Shown here: positions 12,207 through 22,140 of the stretch, one piece after another
How positions within the stretch are numbered: the stretch's first letter is position 1
How the letters are laid out: each line of letters begins with the position of its first letter
Origin: Nematopogon swammerdamellus
Lineage: Eukaryota > Arthropoda > Insecta > Lepidoptera > Adelidae
Reading direction: 5' to 3'
Assembly (NCBI GenBank): GCA_946902875.1
Contig: OX336349.1
Span: 7,959,891 to 8,023,890 of the forward strand
DNA: 64,000 nucleotides
Translations under genes and position numbers: made by a program
Notes under the pieces: generated by a model
Databases searched by the model: none
Told to the model about the DNA's origin: nothing
What the model saw: the letters and a program-made list of their open reading frames with translations, nothing else

Positions 12207-12212
12207 AATAAA
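12207..12212 (+). terminator. Poly(A) signal of the zinc-ribbon gene
   Basis: AATAAA lies 130 bp after the stop codon at 12075-12077 and is followed by an A-run. It is the first such hexamer downstream of the stop, so it is the likely cleavage signal. Confidence 0.5.
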
Positions 12213-15200
12213 AAAAAGTTAATTACAATTTATTACTTAGTTGAAAATCAATAAGTATAAAATACTCAGGTTGATAGGCAATTGAAATAAAAGAAGAGAA
12301 CTATTTGAAATAAAACATTAACCAAATTTTTAGGGGTGACCCAGGGGGACAATTTTGTCCCCAGTTTTGTACGGAAAAAAGGGGTTGTCCACAGGGTAAC
12401 CAATCTATTTTTTTAAATTACTCAAAATTCTTTGTGCAGCTTCTTTCTTATTAATCAATTACTTATCTTATAGAGTTGCTGTAACTATTAAAATAAGGTG
12501 AATTTATCAAGATAATATCCTGTTTTCAGACAGATACCAAAAACAAGAAAAAGTTGATTCACCCATTTAACATTTGTGAAAATATTCACCCCAATTTCAC
12601 ACAAAATACTATCACATTTATGGTTTCCTGATGAACTTTCACAAATGTAAAATTGGGCTAACTAAGCAATTGAAGGCGGAGGTGGAAGGAAAATGTATCT
12701 AAAACGCTTGCCTTACTTGGCTAATGCGTGGATCTGAATTGCGGAGAAAACGTGTGCAGCGGAGCGCCTAGTGTCATATTAGCGTAGACTAGCATTAGCT
12801 AGTACGTGTTGCAAATGCTTCGTGTGAACGCTCAAGACAATTTAGTGGGATTATCTTACTTGCGAAATTTTGAATGTGGAATGTTTTATGTTGATAATAT
12901 TTTTTTACAATAGGACCAAATAACAGCATGTAGGAAATTCTACTTACTTATATCTCGGAAACTCCTAGATAATATATTTTTAGTTGTATTTTGAACCTGA
13001 TTAAAACATTTAGTACCAAAGCGAACTGTATCCAGCGAATCTTTGTAATTTGGAGTGCGCTTTTATATAAAGAGTATTTACTTACTGGCATATAGGATAA
13101 CAATGCCATTATCATACATTTCTGAGTCCACTTTTAAAAAGTGTATTATTCAACATAATATTTCGCATAACTTGCGAAATATTATGTTGTAGGTGATGTA
13201 GCCGTGTCAGTTTCCATAAAAAAAAACTTGGCTATTGGAATAAGTTTGAAATAATCCTGTGATTGCTTGGCACACACTTTAGACTTCGGATGTTCAATGG
13301 AGTTTGTATTTAAAGATAGCAGCTTAGACTGGTAACTTAATTACATATATTCTTACATACCACACGCTGTATCCCAACAATCGGGGTAAGCAGAGTAATC
13401 GGTGTTGTGCTGGAAGAACTCTTGTAAATTACAGCACAACACCGACCACCACGTTTAGCAATTTGGACAAGATAACTACGTCAAGCAGCAAGTCAGGCAC
13501 GAAGACCACCCTAACTTCGTTTATGTGAGTGAAATGCAATATGTTGGCATTGTCCAATGGCAACTTGATTGGACCATGGTAGCATGGATGGGTGTATTCA
13601 TGTTTATTCTTGACAGAAATGTATGTTGTCTGAATTCTAATTTCATAAGTGCGAAAGAAAAATGTCATCTCATTCTCTAGATTTCATGAGTGTTTATAGA
13701 TTGACTTTTAAATTCAAAAAATTACCTATCAATAAAATCAGAAATTCTATGTACAATGCCAGTAAGTAAATAATAATGTTTGTTATGCAACATAGTTTAG
13801 CCAGTCTTTTACATATTTTTTACCTTAGGAGCTCAAACTGTTTTCCACGTTTAGTGTAACTTAACACACATTTTATGAAATGTTACCAGAACGCTCTTTA
13901 ATGTATTGTGCCTTCACATGTCTACTAAAGAATATTATAATTTATTTTATACAATTAAATTATGTGTAAGGCATTCATGTAATTTTCGTGGTGTATTTCT
14001 GTGTTATTTATGTAGTTTTTGTTGCTAATTTTGTTCCAATTTGCCAAAAATTACTTGTAGCTTTCCAGGTGTCCAGATTAGCAACTGTGATACCAACTTT
14101 TATCATTATGACGAATAACTTAGATCTTGTTCACAGTTTTGTGATTTGTATAAATTGTGACGTCGAAATGACTTAGCTGATGCTTTTCGTGTCCACGGAG
14201 GAGTTGAGATAAAAGCCAAACTGGGGTCATAAGTTATTGAACCGGGCGTGGCATTGCAACAGTCGCGTGTTCACGGACCCAGCGTAGGCAGAGTTAAATG
14301 GTGCGTGATTGGTGAACTACGAAGTTGTGCCTCGCTCGTCCTGCCATGCACTGGTGCATAGAACATGTTTTACTATGAATTATAGATACTAATAACTCCT
14401 CTCTGCTCTCTCCTCCGTGTTAGCTCATTTTTGTTCACAGATTTTATTTTTTCTGATGAAATTGCAAGTGTGGTGCTGATTTTTATCAAATGATCGAATG
14501 AAAGTTTAACACCTCCCTTTTATGCATTTGTATTTAGCCATTTAACAAGACTGATTTTATTTTCAAAAAAATAAAATGTATTTGTACTTTAAATGATTTT
14601 ATTGTTTCAACGACCTGTTGTATTACGTTTTAATATAATAACAGATTACAATAATAATAAATTAACAATTTGATTTAAATAATTTTTTTATCTTTTATTC
14701 CAGTCTACGTTTCAGTTCTGTAATCAATACTTACAACATTGAGAAATTCTTGATACCAAGAAGGCAAAATTAAACAATGATGGAAAGTCTATATAAAAAA
14801 GTCCTATCAAACATTTTGGCCACAGTTTTTCCTGGAGTTCAAAAAATCCATCTGTGCTTCTAAATAAGTGAATCCTCACTTGTTTTACATAGTTTTGTAA
14901 GTTATTTCATTAGCTTTACGTGGCAAAAGAGTTTTTTGATCCAGTTTCATTATTTTACAAAATACTTGAGTTTATATGCGCACAAAATTTCGCGAATTTT
15001 CGAGCCGAGAGCAATGGCCTGGATGGAAGCCAGCGGAGGTCAGCATTATTATGAGGTATTCAAGGGGAGTCAACGGGTTCATTATTCTACGAACATATTT
15101 GTATGTTATTTGCAGCAAGTTATTTAGAGACAACTGAATGCAAATACACAGTACATTTTTATTGTTTTTCTCCATAAGTGTAATCGGCGAAACGCTCACG

Positions 15201-15665
15201 ACCGCGCTACCAGCCGCACGCGTGCAACAAATGAATGATTAAGTAATAAATAAATAGTGGGGACGAGGATAGCTCGCGGCTCGGTCCTTCGAAGGTCCCG
15301 CGCGCTGTTATATATTTATGTATAATATTCGGGGAGTGAATCCCCGTGATTACGATAGTCTGTTCTCCATCTTCCGTTGCGGAGGTCTGCAGACACCTCT
15401 GTTGTCTTGAGGCCTTTATGATAGACATAGGCCGGCTGGAGTAGCTGGGTATCGACGAGTTTTGCATGGAGATCCCCAACCAAGAGCGACTAGTTTGCAG
15501 GCTTAGAGCCAACCCCAAAACAAAACAATAACAATAGCAACCCCCCTGATTATATTGCCCAAAAAATGCTGCAAAAAAATCGAAATATAAAATATTGCCT
15601 AAATTATCCTTACGGCTTACGTCAATATGTACAAATGTATAAAACGATGAGATTAACCTACTGGG
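12213..15665. other. Intergenic space between two convergent genes
   Basis: About 3.4 kb of AT-rich DNA between the end of the zinc-ribbon gene and the stop of TAF11. It holds a short SINE tail in + orientation (13188-13225), a repeat with AATCGGNGTAAGCAGAGTAATC (13372-13460), a repeat shared with 20940-21340 (about 14820-15040), and a (CAA/CAATA)-tailed SINE-like piece (15330-15535). No gene is evident. The 3' UTR of TAF11 must lie at its right edge. Confidence 0.5.
15330..15535 (+). mobile_element. SINE-like element with (CAA)n-type tail
   Basis: The box ACATAGGCCGGCTGGAGTAG, then GAGATCCCCAACCAA and an AACAAAACAATAACAA tail, matches the copy at 58430-58665 in the same order. It lies just downstream of the TAF11 stop. 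Confidence 0.6.
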
Positions 15666-18600
15666 TTATAGTCTAAAGAGGCTGCGGTGTGCCTTCCTGT
15701 TGGGGACGCCCCCCCGGGCCCGTAGGCGGCGCAGCGCCTCGCGGAGGTGCTTCGGCTGAAGTGGACCCGCCTCGCCTGACTTCTCTATCACATCCAGGGC
15801 TGCAATATTAAACAACAAGTAGTCACTATATGACTGTCCATTGCGAACCTCATCAGAACGCGGTCACCTCCGCAGTAACAGCTTGAAGCTCAATTATACA
15901 TATTGTTCTTATCTTCAAAGCTGGGATTCCGAGCAACGGGGCTGCGTCATGCGTCGATTGCGGCTGATGCGACTACTTTTCACTATAGAATTGTATGAGA
16001 TCCGAGTCTGCCTCATCACCGCGCGCGTCGCAGTGCGCCACGCCTGCCCTTTTTCGGAGATGGGATTTTCTAGTCGAGAGGAGGTAATGTTGATAAATTT
16101 GGTTGCTGCACATCCCTGCCTATACGACATTGCAGATAGGAACTACAAAACTCCAAATGTAAAGAAAAATATTTGGCAGGAAATAGGCCTGGAGCTCAAT
16201 AAAAATAGTTAAGTATATTTTGAATGTTTATAGATATTGATCCACCCAATGCGACAGACAGCACACGCGACCGGTTCATTAATGAGAGGCAATATGAACC
16301 GATCGTGAGTGACGAGTGGGTCGAAAGTCACAGCGTCACGCGGCTATTGCGAGAGCCGCGATAGACGCGTGACGCGAGCCGCGAACCGCATTGCTCGAAA
16401 TCCCAGTTTTAGCGGCTTTTACCTTTTAATATTTGTTTTATGGCAACGGTTGGCTATATCCAGGGGCGTGCATCCCATAAAGGCAGAAAAGCACTGCCTA
16501 CCCTGAGTTAAAGTCCCAATTCCACCTACCCAAACAATCAAATTAAAAGATATAGAACTACTCGAGTTCACGACAAAACGTATGATTTAAAATTGGCGCG
16601 CGCTCCTCCGTCTCGGCGGGCCCGCTCGCGCGGACGCAACGCCACCGCGCGGCAAAAGCACACAACACGACTGCCTGGTGGTCACTCACACTATTACTCA
16701 AATCCTGTGTCATTATATGCTGGAATTTTGCGTGTGTATTCGTGTTTCGATGCGCGATTTAGTACGCCAGGGCAGGACTGCCTTTCACTAACACCACAAC
16801 AATGCCTCGTAACGTAGGTGTAGTGTAGCTGGTCTAGCATCGTTCCCGCGCGCGCGCGCCGGCGCGGCGGGGCAATTGTCTGGTACAGTTTATAAAGAAG
16901 TGTTATATTATATTTACAAAAGGATAGGCTCATTGACTTAGTTTACAAATAAGAAAAGTACCGCCCCTCTTCTCTACTTATTTCTATTTCATCTTTTTGT
17001 ATTCTATATACGGCACTACACTGCACACTCTTTATTGAGATTGGTTCTGTTTAAATCACTCAAAAGGCGTTTTTAAAAGTCACCGTATCTGTATTTGTGA
17101 CATTGTGTAGTTAATTAAAATTTATTCATTTTATGGATATATGAGGTGCATTGAAAAAAAAATAATCTGCTGGACAGAACATCTTCATGTGGACATGAAG
17201 AAGATGTAAGAGATGTAAACCGGGCTGAGGTAAAAAATAAAATGAATTCAACTTGTTTCTAAATTAAGTACTTATTTTGAATCTTAATTGTTGCCTGCCT
17301 ACCCGGTCTTGAATGTCTGTGCACGCCACTGGCTATATCACCTACATCACCCGTGATGTCAGCCTAACACCTTGGTGAACTAGGTGCCATGTCAGTGTTT
17401 CGCTTTGGTCGTGCCGGCTACACTGAACTGGACGGAAAATGTGAAGTATTTCCATAACCTCTTCGATTGACCTTTTATTCAGTGCAGCGGAACCAACCCG
17501 AATGGGTTAAACCTTCCCACCTAGTAAGGTAAGAAGGGAGAGGACAGTTTTACATTTAATGCGAACCATGATCAGCCTTAACGGTTACTCATCTAGGTGA
17601 GCTTAAGATCACAAACGGCAGTCGACTGAGCTACCTAGACCGACATGTACGGGAAGAGATGCAGTGCAGATCCACACGTCACTTTTTATGCATGATAAGC
17701 ATAGTAATAATGACCTTCAAACGGGGTGTTAATAAATTATATGATGACCTTTTTGTCTGCCTTATATATAACTGGCATGGCACCAGTGTGGTTTCGCGGG
17801 GAGTGGCCTTAATGGTTGTGTGTGATCTTCTGTTGAAGTTTTGGGCACAGACAGACTGTGCTGTCTATAAATAAATTTTTTAAAAAGAACAAACTGGCTG
17901 TAAATGTCATACAAGCATCCATCACAAACACATTTCAAAACAGGTGACTATTTCAACAATCATGATGGGACTGGCATAGACGATACATACATACGTACAT
18001 ACCGCACGCTGCATCCCGACAATCGGAGTAATCGGTGTGACATAATCAATTCCTGATTAAAACCCTGACAAATGGCACGATAAAGAGTACCTTCCTCGAC
18101 CACTTCTCCGACGAAGACCTTGGCAATGCCGGACATGGCGATCACAACGTTCTGACCGACGGAGCACCCGGTGATGGTCTGCATGAGCCTCTTGACCGCG
18201 GCCTTGGGGAACGCGGCGCGTCGATACATCTCGTATCGATCCAGCTGCTCCACCGTGAAGTTTGATACTAGTACTCTGAAAAAAAATGTTCTTTTTTATA
18301 GAACGCGCAACATGTGGCCCCGGGCCATCAGTAAGAAGTCTAACGACGCCCATGGACATTCGGTCGCATGCGGGGATTGTAAATGTATACGAAGTATTGG
18401 GCACAGACACCCGCGCCAGCTGTCTATAAAAAAAAAAAATACCATACCGGCCTGACAGGTGCCTATTAACGCCCCTCTTGAAGGACCCGAGACTACTTGA
18501 GGGGAAATATATGGGCAGGGAGAGCGTTCCAGAGTATACCTGTTATGTGGAGGAAAGATCTGCAGAACCGATTGGTACGCAGTATGTCCAGCGTGTAGGG

Positions 18601-21462
18601 ATGCAATCCCTGCCCAGTACGTGGTGTGCGGAGGTGGAAAGGGGATGGAATCGGATCGTGTTAATTGATTCTGCAATATTTAACATTGATTTTATCATTT
18701 TGTATGCATCCAGGTGGAATCTAGCACTGTCATAGGTAATCAGTAACGTACATCACGGGACAATTCAAATGAATCTCCTCCGAAATCCGACAGTGCCGGT
18801 GCCTGATAATAAATGATAAGGTTTTTTTAGACACTTTGTCCCCCGACAATCAGATTTCTGGATACGTATCTGAATACACACTCCTGCGGGTCTACCGGCG
18901 TTAACTCACTCGCTAACTACTCGCATATTTCAACCAATAGCCGGGCCGGATGTCTCACCGAACGCCTCCCGATTGGTTGCGTGAGATCGTTTCTCATACT
19001 CACATCGGCGAGTGAGTAACGTCGGTACAGGGGCCGGAATCGGTACTATTTTGAGCGACTCATGGCCAACCGATAAAATTACATAAATTACTTACTGCAT
19101 TTTTTCTCTCTCCTCTTCCTCAAGTTCCTTTTTACTTTTCCTCTCCTTCTCTCGTTCACTTATAGCGTTTTCCTCCGCCGTCGCTCCGTTCATGTCATCC
19201 ATATCGTCAGGCGACAACTTGTGGTGCAGCTCGTCATTCTGGAAGCTGTTCAAATCTTGTTCGTTCATTTCCTGAAGCATCGAGTCCTCGAACTCGAACT
19301 TCTCGTCAAAAGGTTGGTGCTGATCAAACATGTCCGTCTCGGACAGCACTCGGGAGTATGTATCTGGATTGTCAACCTGGTTGCCTTCGATGGGGTCTTC
19401 GATGTTTACTGAACTGACAGATTGAGTTTCCAAATCAGATGTGAGTGGTTTTGTATCCGTATTTGTGGGCTCTCCGTAGTTCACTAATGTTGTGTCTGTA
19501 AAATAAAATTCAAGCTGTGTTCTAAAACATTGTGTTGTTTATGGTATAACTAGTAGTTTTTAGGGTTCCGTAGCTTCGGTAGTATAGTGGTCAGTATCCC
19601 CGCCTGTCACGCGGGAGACCGGGGTTCGATTCCCCGCCGGAGACCAATACGCACAACAGGTCCAAGAAGAGCGACCTACATGCGGAAAATGCCCATCAAG
19701 AAGAAGGGTTCCGTAGCCAGCGACGTTGGCAGAGACCCTTATAAAACCGGTCAGGTGTATGTTCATCCGTCCGTCTGTCACAGCCTATAGCTCCTAAGCG
19801 GTTCGAGCTATCTTCTTGAAACTTGAAAGATTCCCGGAAGGTTACGAAATTGTATGTGTAAACAATGTTAGGGGTCCTCAACTTTAAAGACTAAGAGCCG
19901 CAAAGAAGTTGAAATAAAAGCATTTATTTAAGGCATCGAGTAGTACATCGATGGAAAGGTACTAAAATTAATGTATTACTAAAATGTTTTATAGTAAACG
20001 AATGTGTACAATATGCTCTGGCCGAGGTGATTATTCAAAAATAAATTGCTTAATAATTAATACTGAAGTATTCCATTAAGTGCTTATGGCATGAAAATTA
20101 TTTTTAAGTTTGTATCTTAAACGATTATAGAGAAAATTGCATTCTTCTAAGCGAAGAAACGTGGGTGGAGCGGAGGCTGCGCGGAGCACACGGGGTGAAC
20201 GGCCACAATACGGAGCACGTAGCAACCGCGCACTCACTCGTTATACGTGCAAGAAGATTTGAACCATGTTGTTTTTTTCATTGAAGGGTGATTCTGTATC
20301 TGTATCTGACATGGGGAAGTATTTAAATAAAATAACACAAGTACAAGAGCAACTTACATTCAGGCTCATCCTTGAGAAGGCTGTCCTCTATCTCAAGGGA
20401 CATCTCCTGCGAGTCCTCATCCTCCGTGTCGCTCTGCTCTAAGTCTCGTGCCAGCTCGTCCTCTGTCATTCCGAGATCTGAGGTGGTTATGACACATATT
20501 TGCAAGTATTCTGTTATGCAAGCTGGTCTACATGTAAGTAAATGGAATTTCTTTACTAACTATAATTACGACATCAGTAAAAAAATGATAGTGGTTATAT
20601 CCTCTTTGAAAATGATCTTGACGCTAAAATTACACTTATACCTGGGAGGATGATTCGAACAGGACTATCTAATGGTGGCACTTCACTTGGCTTAGCGTAT
20701 TCGCGATTGTTGCAAACATTTTAGTTTTATCTCGCTCTAAACTAGTCATTAAAGGGAGACGAAACTGAAATTTTTGCCAAATATTTGTGTGCATACAGCC
20801 AAGTGAAGTGCCGGCATAACGTGGCCGCACCAAAAGCAGAGTAGAACATTTAAATTGAATCCAGCTAAATAAATTTTTTTGTTTTTAAATTGGTCCACCT
20901 AAAATTCGGTCACAAAGTAGAATATATGTAAATTTATTTAACCTGTTGGCTTCCGGAAGGGCCGGCCGGCTCCCAAACTGCTTACTTCCGTTGACTTTCG
21001 GAATGGCCGTTCGGCCACAAGATCAAAAAATATCCCAAATTCTTTGAAATTCTACTAGTTTTTCTTATTAGAACGAGTGAGAATGCTGAGCTGTACGAAT
21101 AGAAACCTTTGCCTCTGCTATAGAACAAACTTTAAAAATATTCCCAGGTCTTGAGAAAACAATTATTTTGCTGGCTGTTAATTATTTTTATACCTATGTC
21201 AATGTGTCAAGAACCCATAGAGGTTATTGATCTGACTTCATTACTTTACTAAATATTTGAGTTTATGAGCAAATTTTGCGAATTTTCGCACGGTGAAAAT
21301 GGCATGGTAGCCCAGAGGTGTAAGCATATTATATTTGGGAAACTGCCAGTTAATTTTCAAGCCTAACCTTATAATATAACTTGAACTTTGTATGAGACTA
21401 TACATACCACGCAACTTATCCGGGTCAGAAAACGCGTCCGACGCGCCATCAGGCTCTGACAT
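15666..21462 (-). CDS. Taf11: Transcription initiation factor TFIID subunit 11 (TAF11)
   Basis: Five minus-strand exons join in frame: 21462-21408, 20477-20358, 19495-19096, 18275-18091 and 15799-15666, with GT-AG at every junction and phases 1,1,2,1. They give 297 residues. The N-terminal two thirds are acidic and Ser-rich, ending in a highly charged Arg/Lys/Glu stretch. From about residue 192 the conserved TAF11 histone fold begins: [56 protein letters not shown], then [16 protein letters not shown] in the last exon. TAF11 pairs with TAF13 through this fold inside TFIID and contacts TBP/TFIIA in RNA polymerase II start-site assembly in the nucleus. The ATG at 21462 gives the acidic start MSEPDG; an in-frame upstream ATG at 21519 is possible. 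The protein is longer than the fly and human forms because of the acidic N-terminus. All key fold residues are present, so the gene looks functional. Confidence 0.96.
16060..16207 (+). pseudogene. Orphan MADF-domain exon (N-terminal half)
   Basis: From ATG at 16060 the frame reads a short leader and then the start of a MADF (Adf-1/Myb-SANT-like) domain: [20 protein letters not shown] followed by [15 protein letters not shown] donor at 16208 lies just where MADF genes often split, after the first helices. The remaining half is not found nearby. MADF proteins bind DNA, and many are the second protein of PIF/Harbinger transposons. It sits in TAF11 intron 4 on the opposite strand, so it is probably a transposon remnant rather than a host gene. 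Confidence 0.5.
16213..17328. other. TAF11 intron 4, GC-rich patches
   Basis: Contains GC-rich, palindromic stretches at 16300-16390 (GCGTCACGCGGCT and inverted partners), 16595-16665 and 16845-16875, otherwise AT-rich. Nothing codes convincingly. The patches look like remnants of GC-rich repeats. Confidence 0.3.
17329..17660 (-). mobile_element. SINE copy, diverged
   Basis: Family body GGCTATATCACCTACATCACC through CACCTAGTAAGGTAAGAAGG, with a decayed head (CTACCTAGACCGACATG). It has many more differences than the copies at 8933 or 44931 and is therefore older. It lies in TAF11 intron 4, in the same strand as TAF11. Confidence 0.7.
17755..17880 (+). mobile_element. LINE 3' tail
   Basis: The segment GTGGTTTCGCGGGGAGTGG and the ending GGGCACAGACAGACTGTGCT are shared with pieces at 28966-29110 (+), 27961-28092 (-), 56396-56525 (-) and partly 18390-18430. 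It ends in AATAAAT, as expected for a retroposed 3' end. Confidence 0.5.
18440..18670 (-). pseudogene. LINE RT C-terminal fragment
   Basis: Read on the minus strand it matches the LINE piece at 11461-11650, including the boxes TTCTGCAGATCTTTCCTC, ACTCTGGAACGCTCTCCCTG and TGGGTCCTTCAAGAGG-like. It has frame breaks. It lies in TAF11 intron 3, in the same strand as TAF11. Confidence 0.7.
19562..19717 (+). mobile_element. Retroposed tRNA-Asp-like sequence with target duplication
   Basis: Positions 19573-19643 are nearly a complete tRNA-Asp: anticodon GTC in CCGCCTGTCACGCGGG, T-arm CGGGGTTCGATTCCCCG. The first base does not pair with the last (G-A), the usual discriminator base is absent, and CCA follows directly at 19644-19646. 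About 58 bp of non-tRNA sequence ending AAGAAGAA follow. The 13-bp sequence AGGGTTCCGTAGC occurs on both sides (19562-19574 and 19705-19717). This marks an insertion by reverse transcription into an older repeat, so it is a SINE or a chimeric retrocopy rather than an ordinary tRNA gene. It is in TAF11 intron 2. Confidence 0.75.
19718..19880 (+). repeat. GGGTTCCGTA/CGTCTGTC interspersed repeat
   Basis: The box order GGTTCCGTA, then CGTCCGTCTGTC, then CTATCTTCTTGAAACTTG resembles pieces at 30948-31190 and 61886-62125 (+) and 62755-62895 (-). The repeat begins before the tRNA-like insertion at 19562, which interrupts it. Confidence 0.55.
20674..20815. mobile_element. MITE with CACTTGGCTTAGCGTATTCG ends
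   Basis: The left end GGCACTTCACTTGGCTTAGC and a decayed inverted right end (CAGCCAAGTGAAGTGCCGGC) enclose TTTTAGTTTTATCTCGCTCT and ATTAAAGGGAGACGAAAC. The same order occurs in the better-preserved copy at 61137-61275. It lies in TAF11 intron 1. Confidence 0.75.
20940..21340 (-). repeat. Interspersed repeat with GGAAGGGCCGGCC and TTTGAGTTTATG boxes
   Basis: Boxes GTTGGCTTCCGGAAGGGCCG, CCCATAGAGGTTATTG and ACTAAATATTTGAGTTTATG are shared with 24060-24640 and, in part, with 14820-15040. It is an unclassified family in TAF11 intron 1. Confidence 0.5.
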
Positions 21463-22140
21463 GATGAACGAACACCCTATGACCTCTTTTCTGTTATATT
21501 GTAACAAGAATCTGTGCAAGAAAGTTGCTGTTCAATCACAATTCTAACCTCAAACTTAAAAAAACAAACGCCTGCGGTCCGCTTACTACACACATTAACT
21601 ACATTACGCACGCATACTACGCATTAACTACACATAATCACATAATCAATCCGGTTCAGCAGCTTCAGAGCGCCGCCGCCGAGCGAAACGCTCTCTCTCT
21701 CTCTCTCTCTCTCTTTATGAGTGACACGGATAGACCTTTATGATTATGATCTTTTGTATGTATAAAATGCGCCAAATGCGTGCTGTCAACAAATAAAGTG
21801 ACAATATCGATGCTGTCAATATGACAGCTGAGGACCACCCATAGCAGAACAAATCCGTTCTTCAAGCGCATCAATCAATTGCTTTGTTCGAGACTAGTCT
21901 TGCTTCATTGAGGTACTTTACAAAAGACAGAGAAAGACCTTGACATGAGCAATGATCGAATAAATTATTATGGTGGAAGAGAGAGATGAATGAAATTGAA
22001 CGTACAGAACAGATTTTGGCTGATTGATTCGTAATTTTGCCTGCGTGTGTGTGTATAGTTGGTGCTTGGTCGGTGCACGTGAGTCGAGCCCAGCTCTTGA
22101 TAACTTGCTTCCTGCTCTGGTGCGAATAGAGAGTTCCATC
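21463..22140. promoter_or_regulatory. Shared divergent promoter region of TAF11 and SDHA
   Basis: The start codons of TAF11 (-) and SDHA (+) are 678 bp apart with no other gene between them, so both promoters must lie here. A (CT)n run at 21690-21713, GAGA-factor-like in sequence, sits in the middle. No clear TATA box precedes SDHA. The pairing of a core transcription factor with a respiratory enzyme gene suggests two housekeeping promoters, but co-regulation is inference. Confidence 0.55.

Noticed and set aside
19573..19646. Functional tRNA-Asp(GTC) gene
   Set aside because: The terminal pair is broken, the discriminator base is missing, CCA is encoded, and 13-bp target duplications flank a longer inserted unit.
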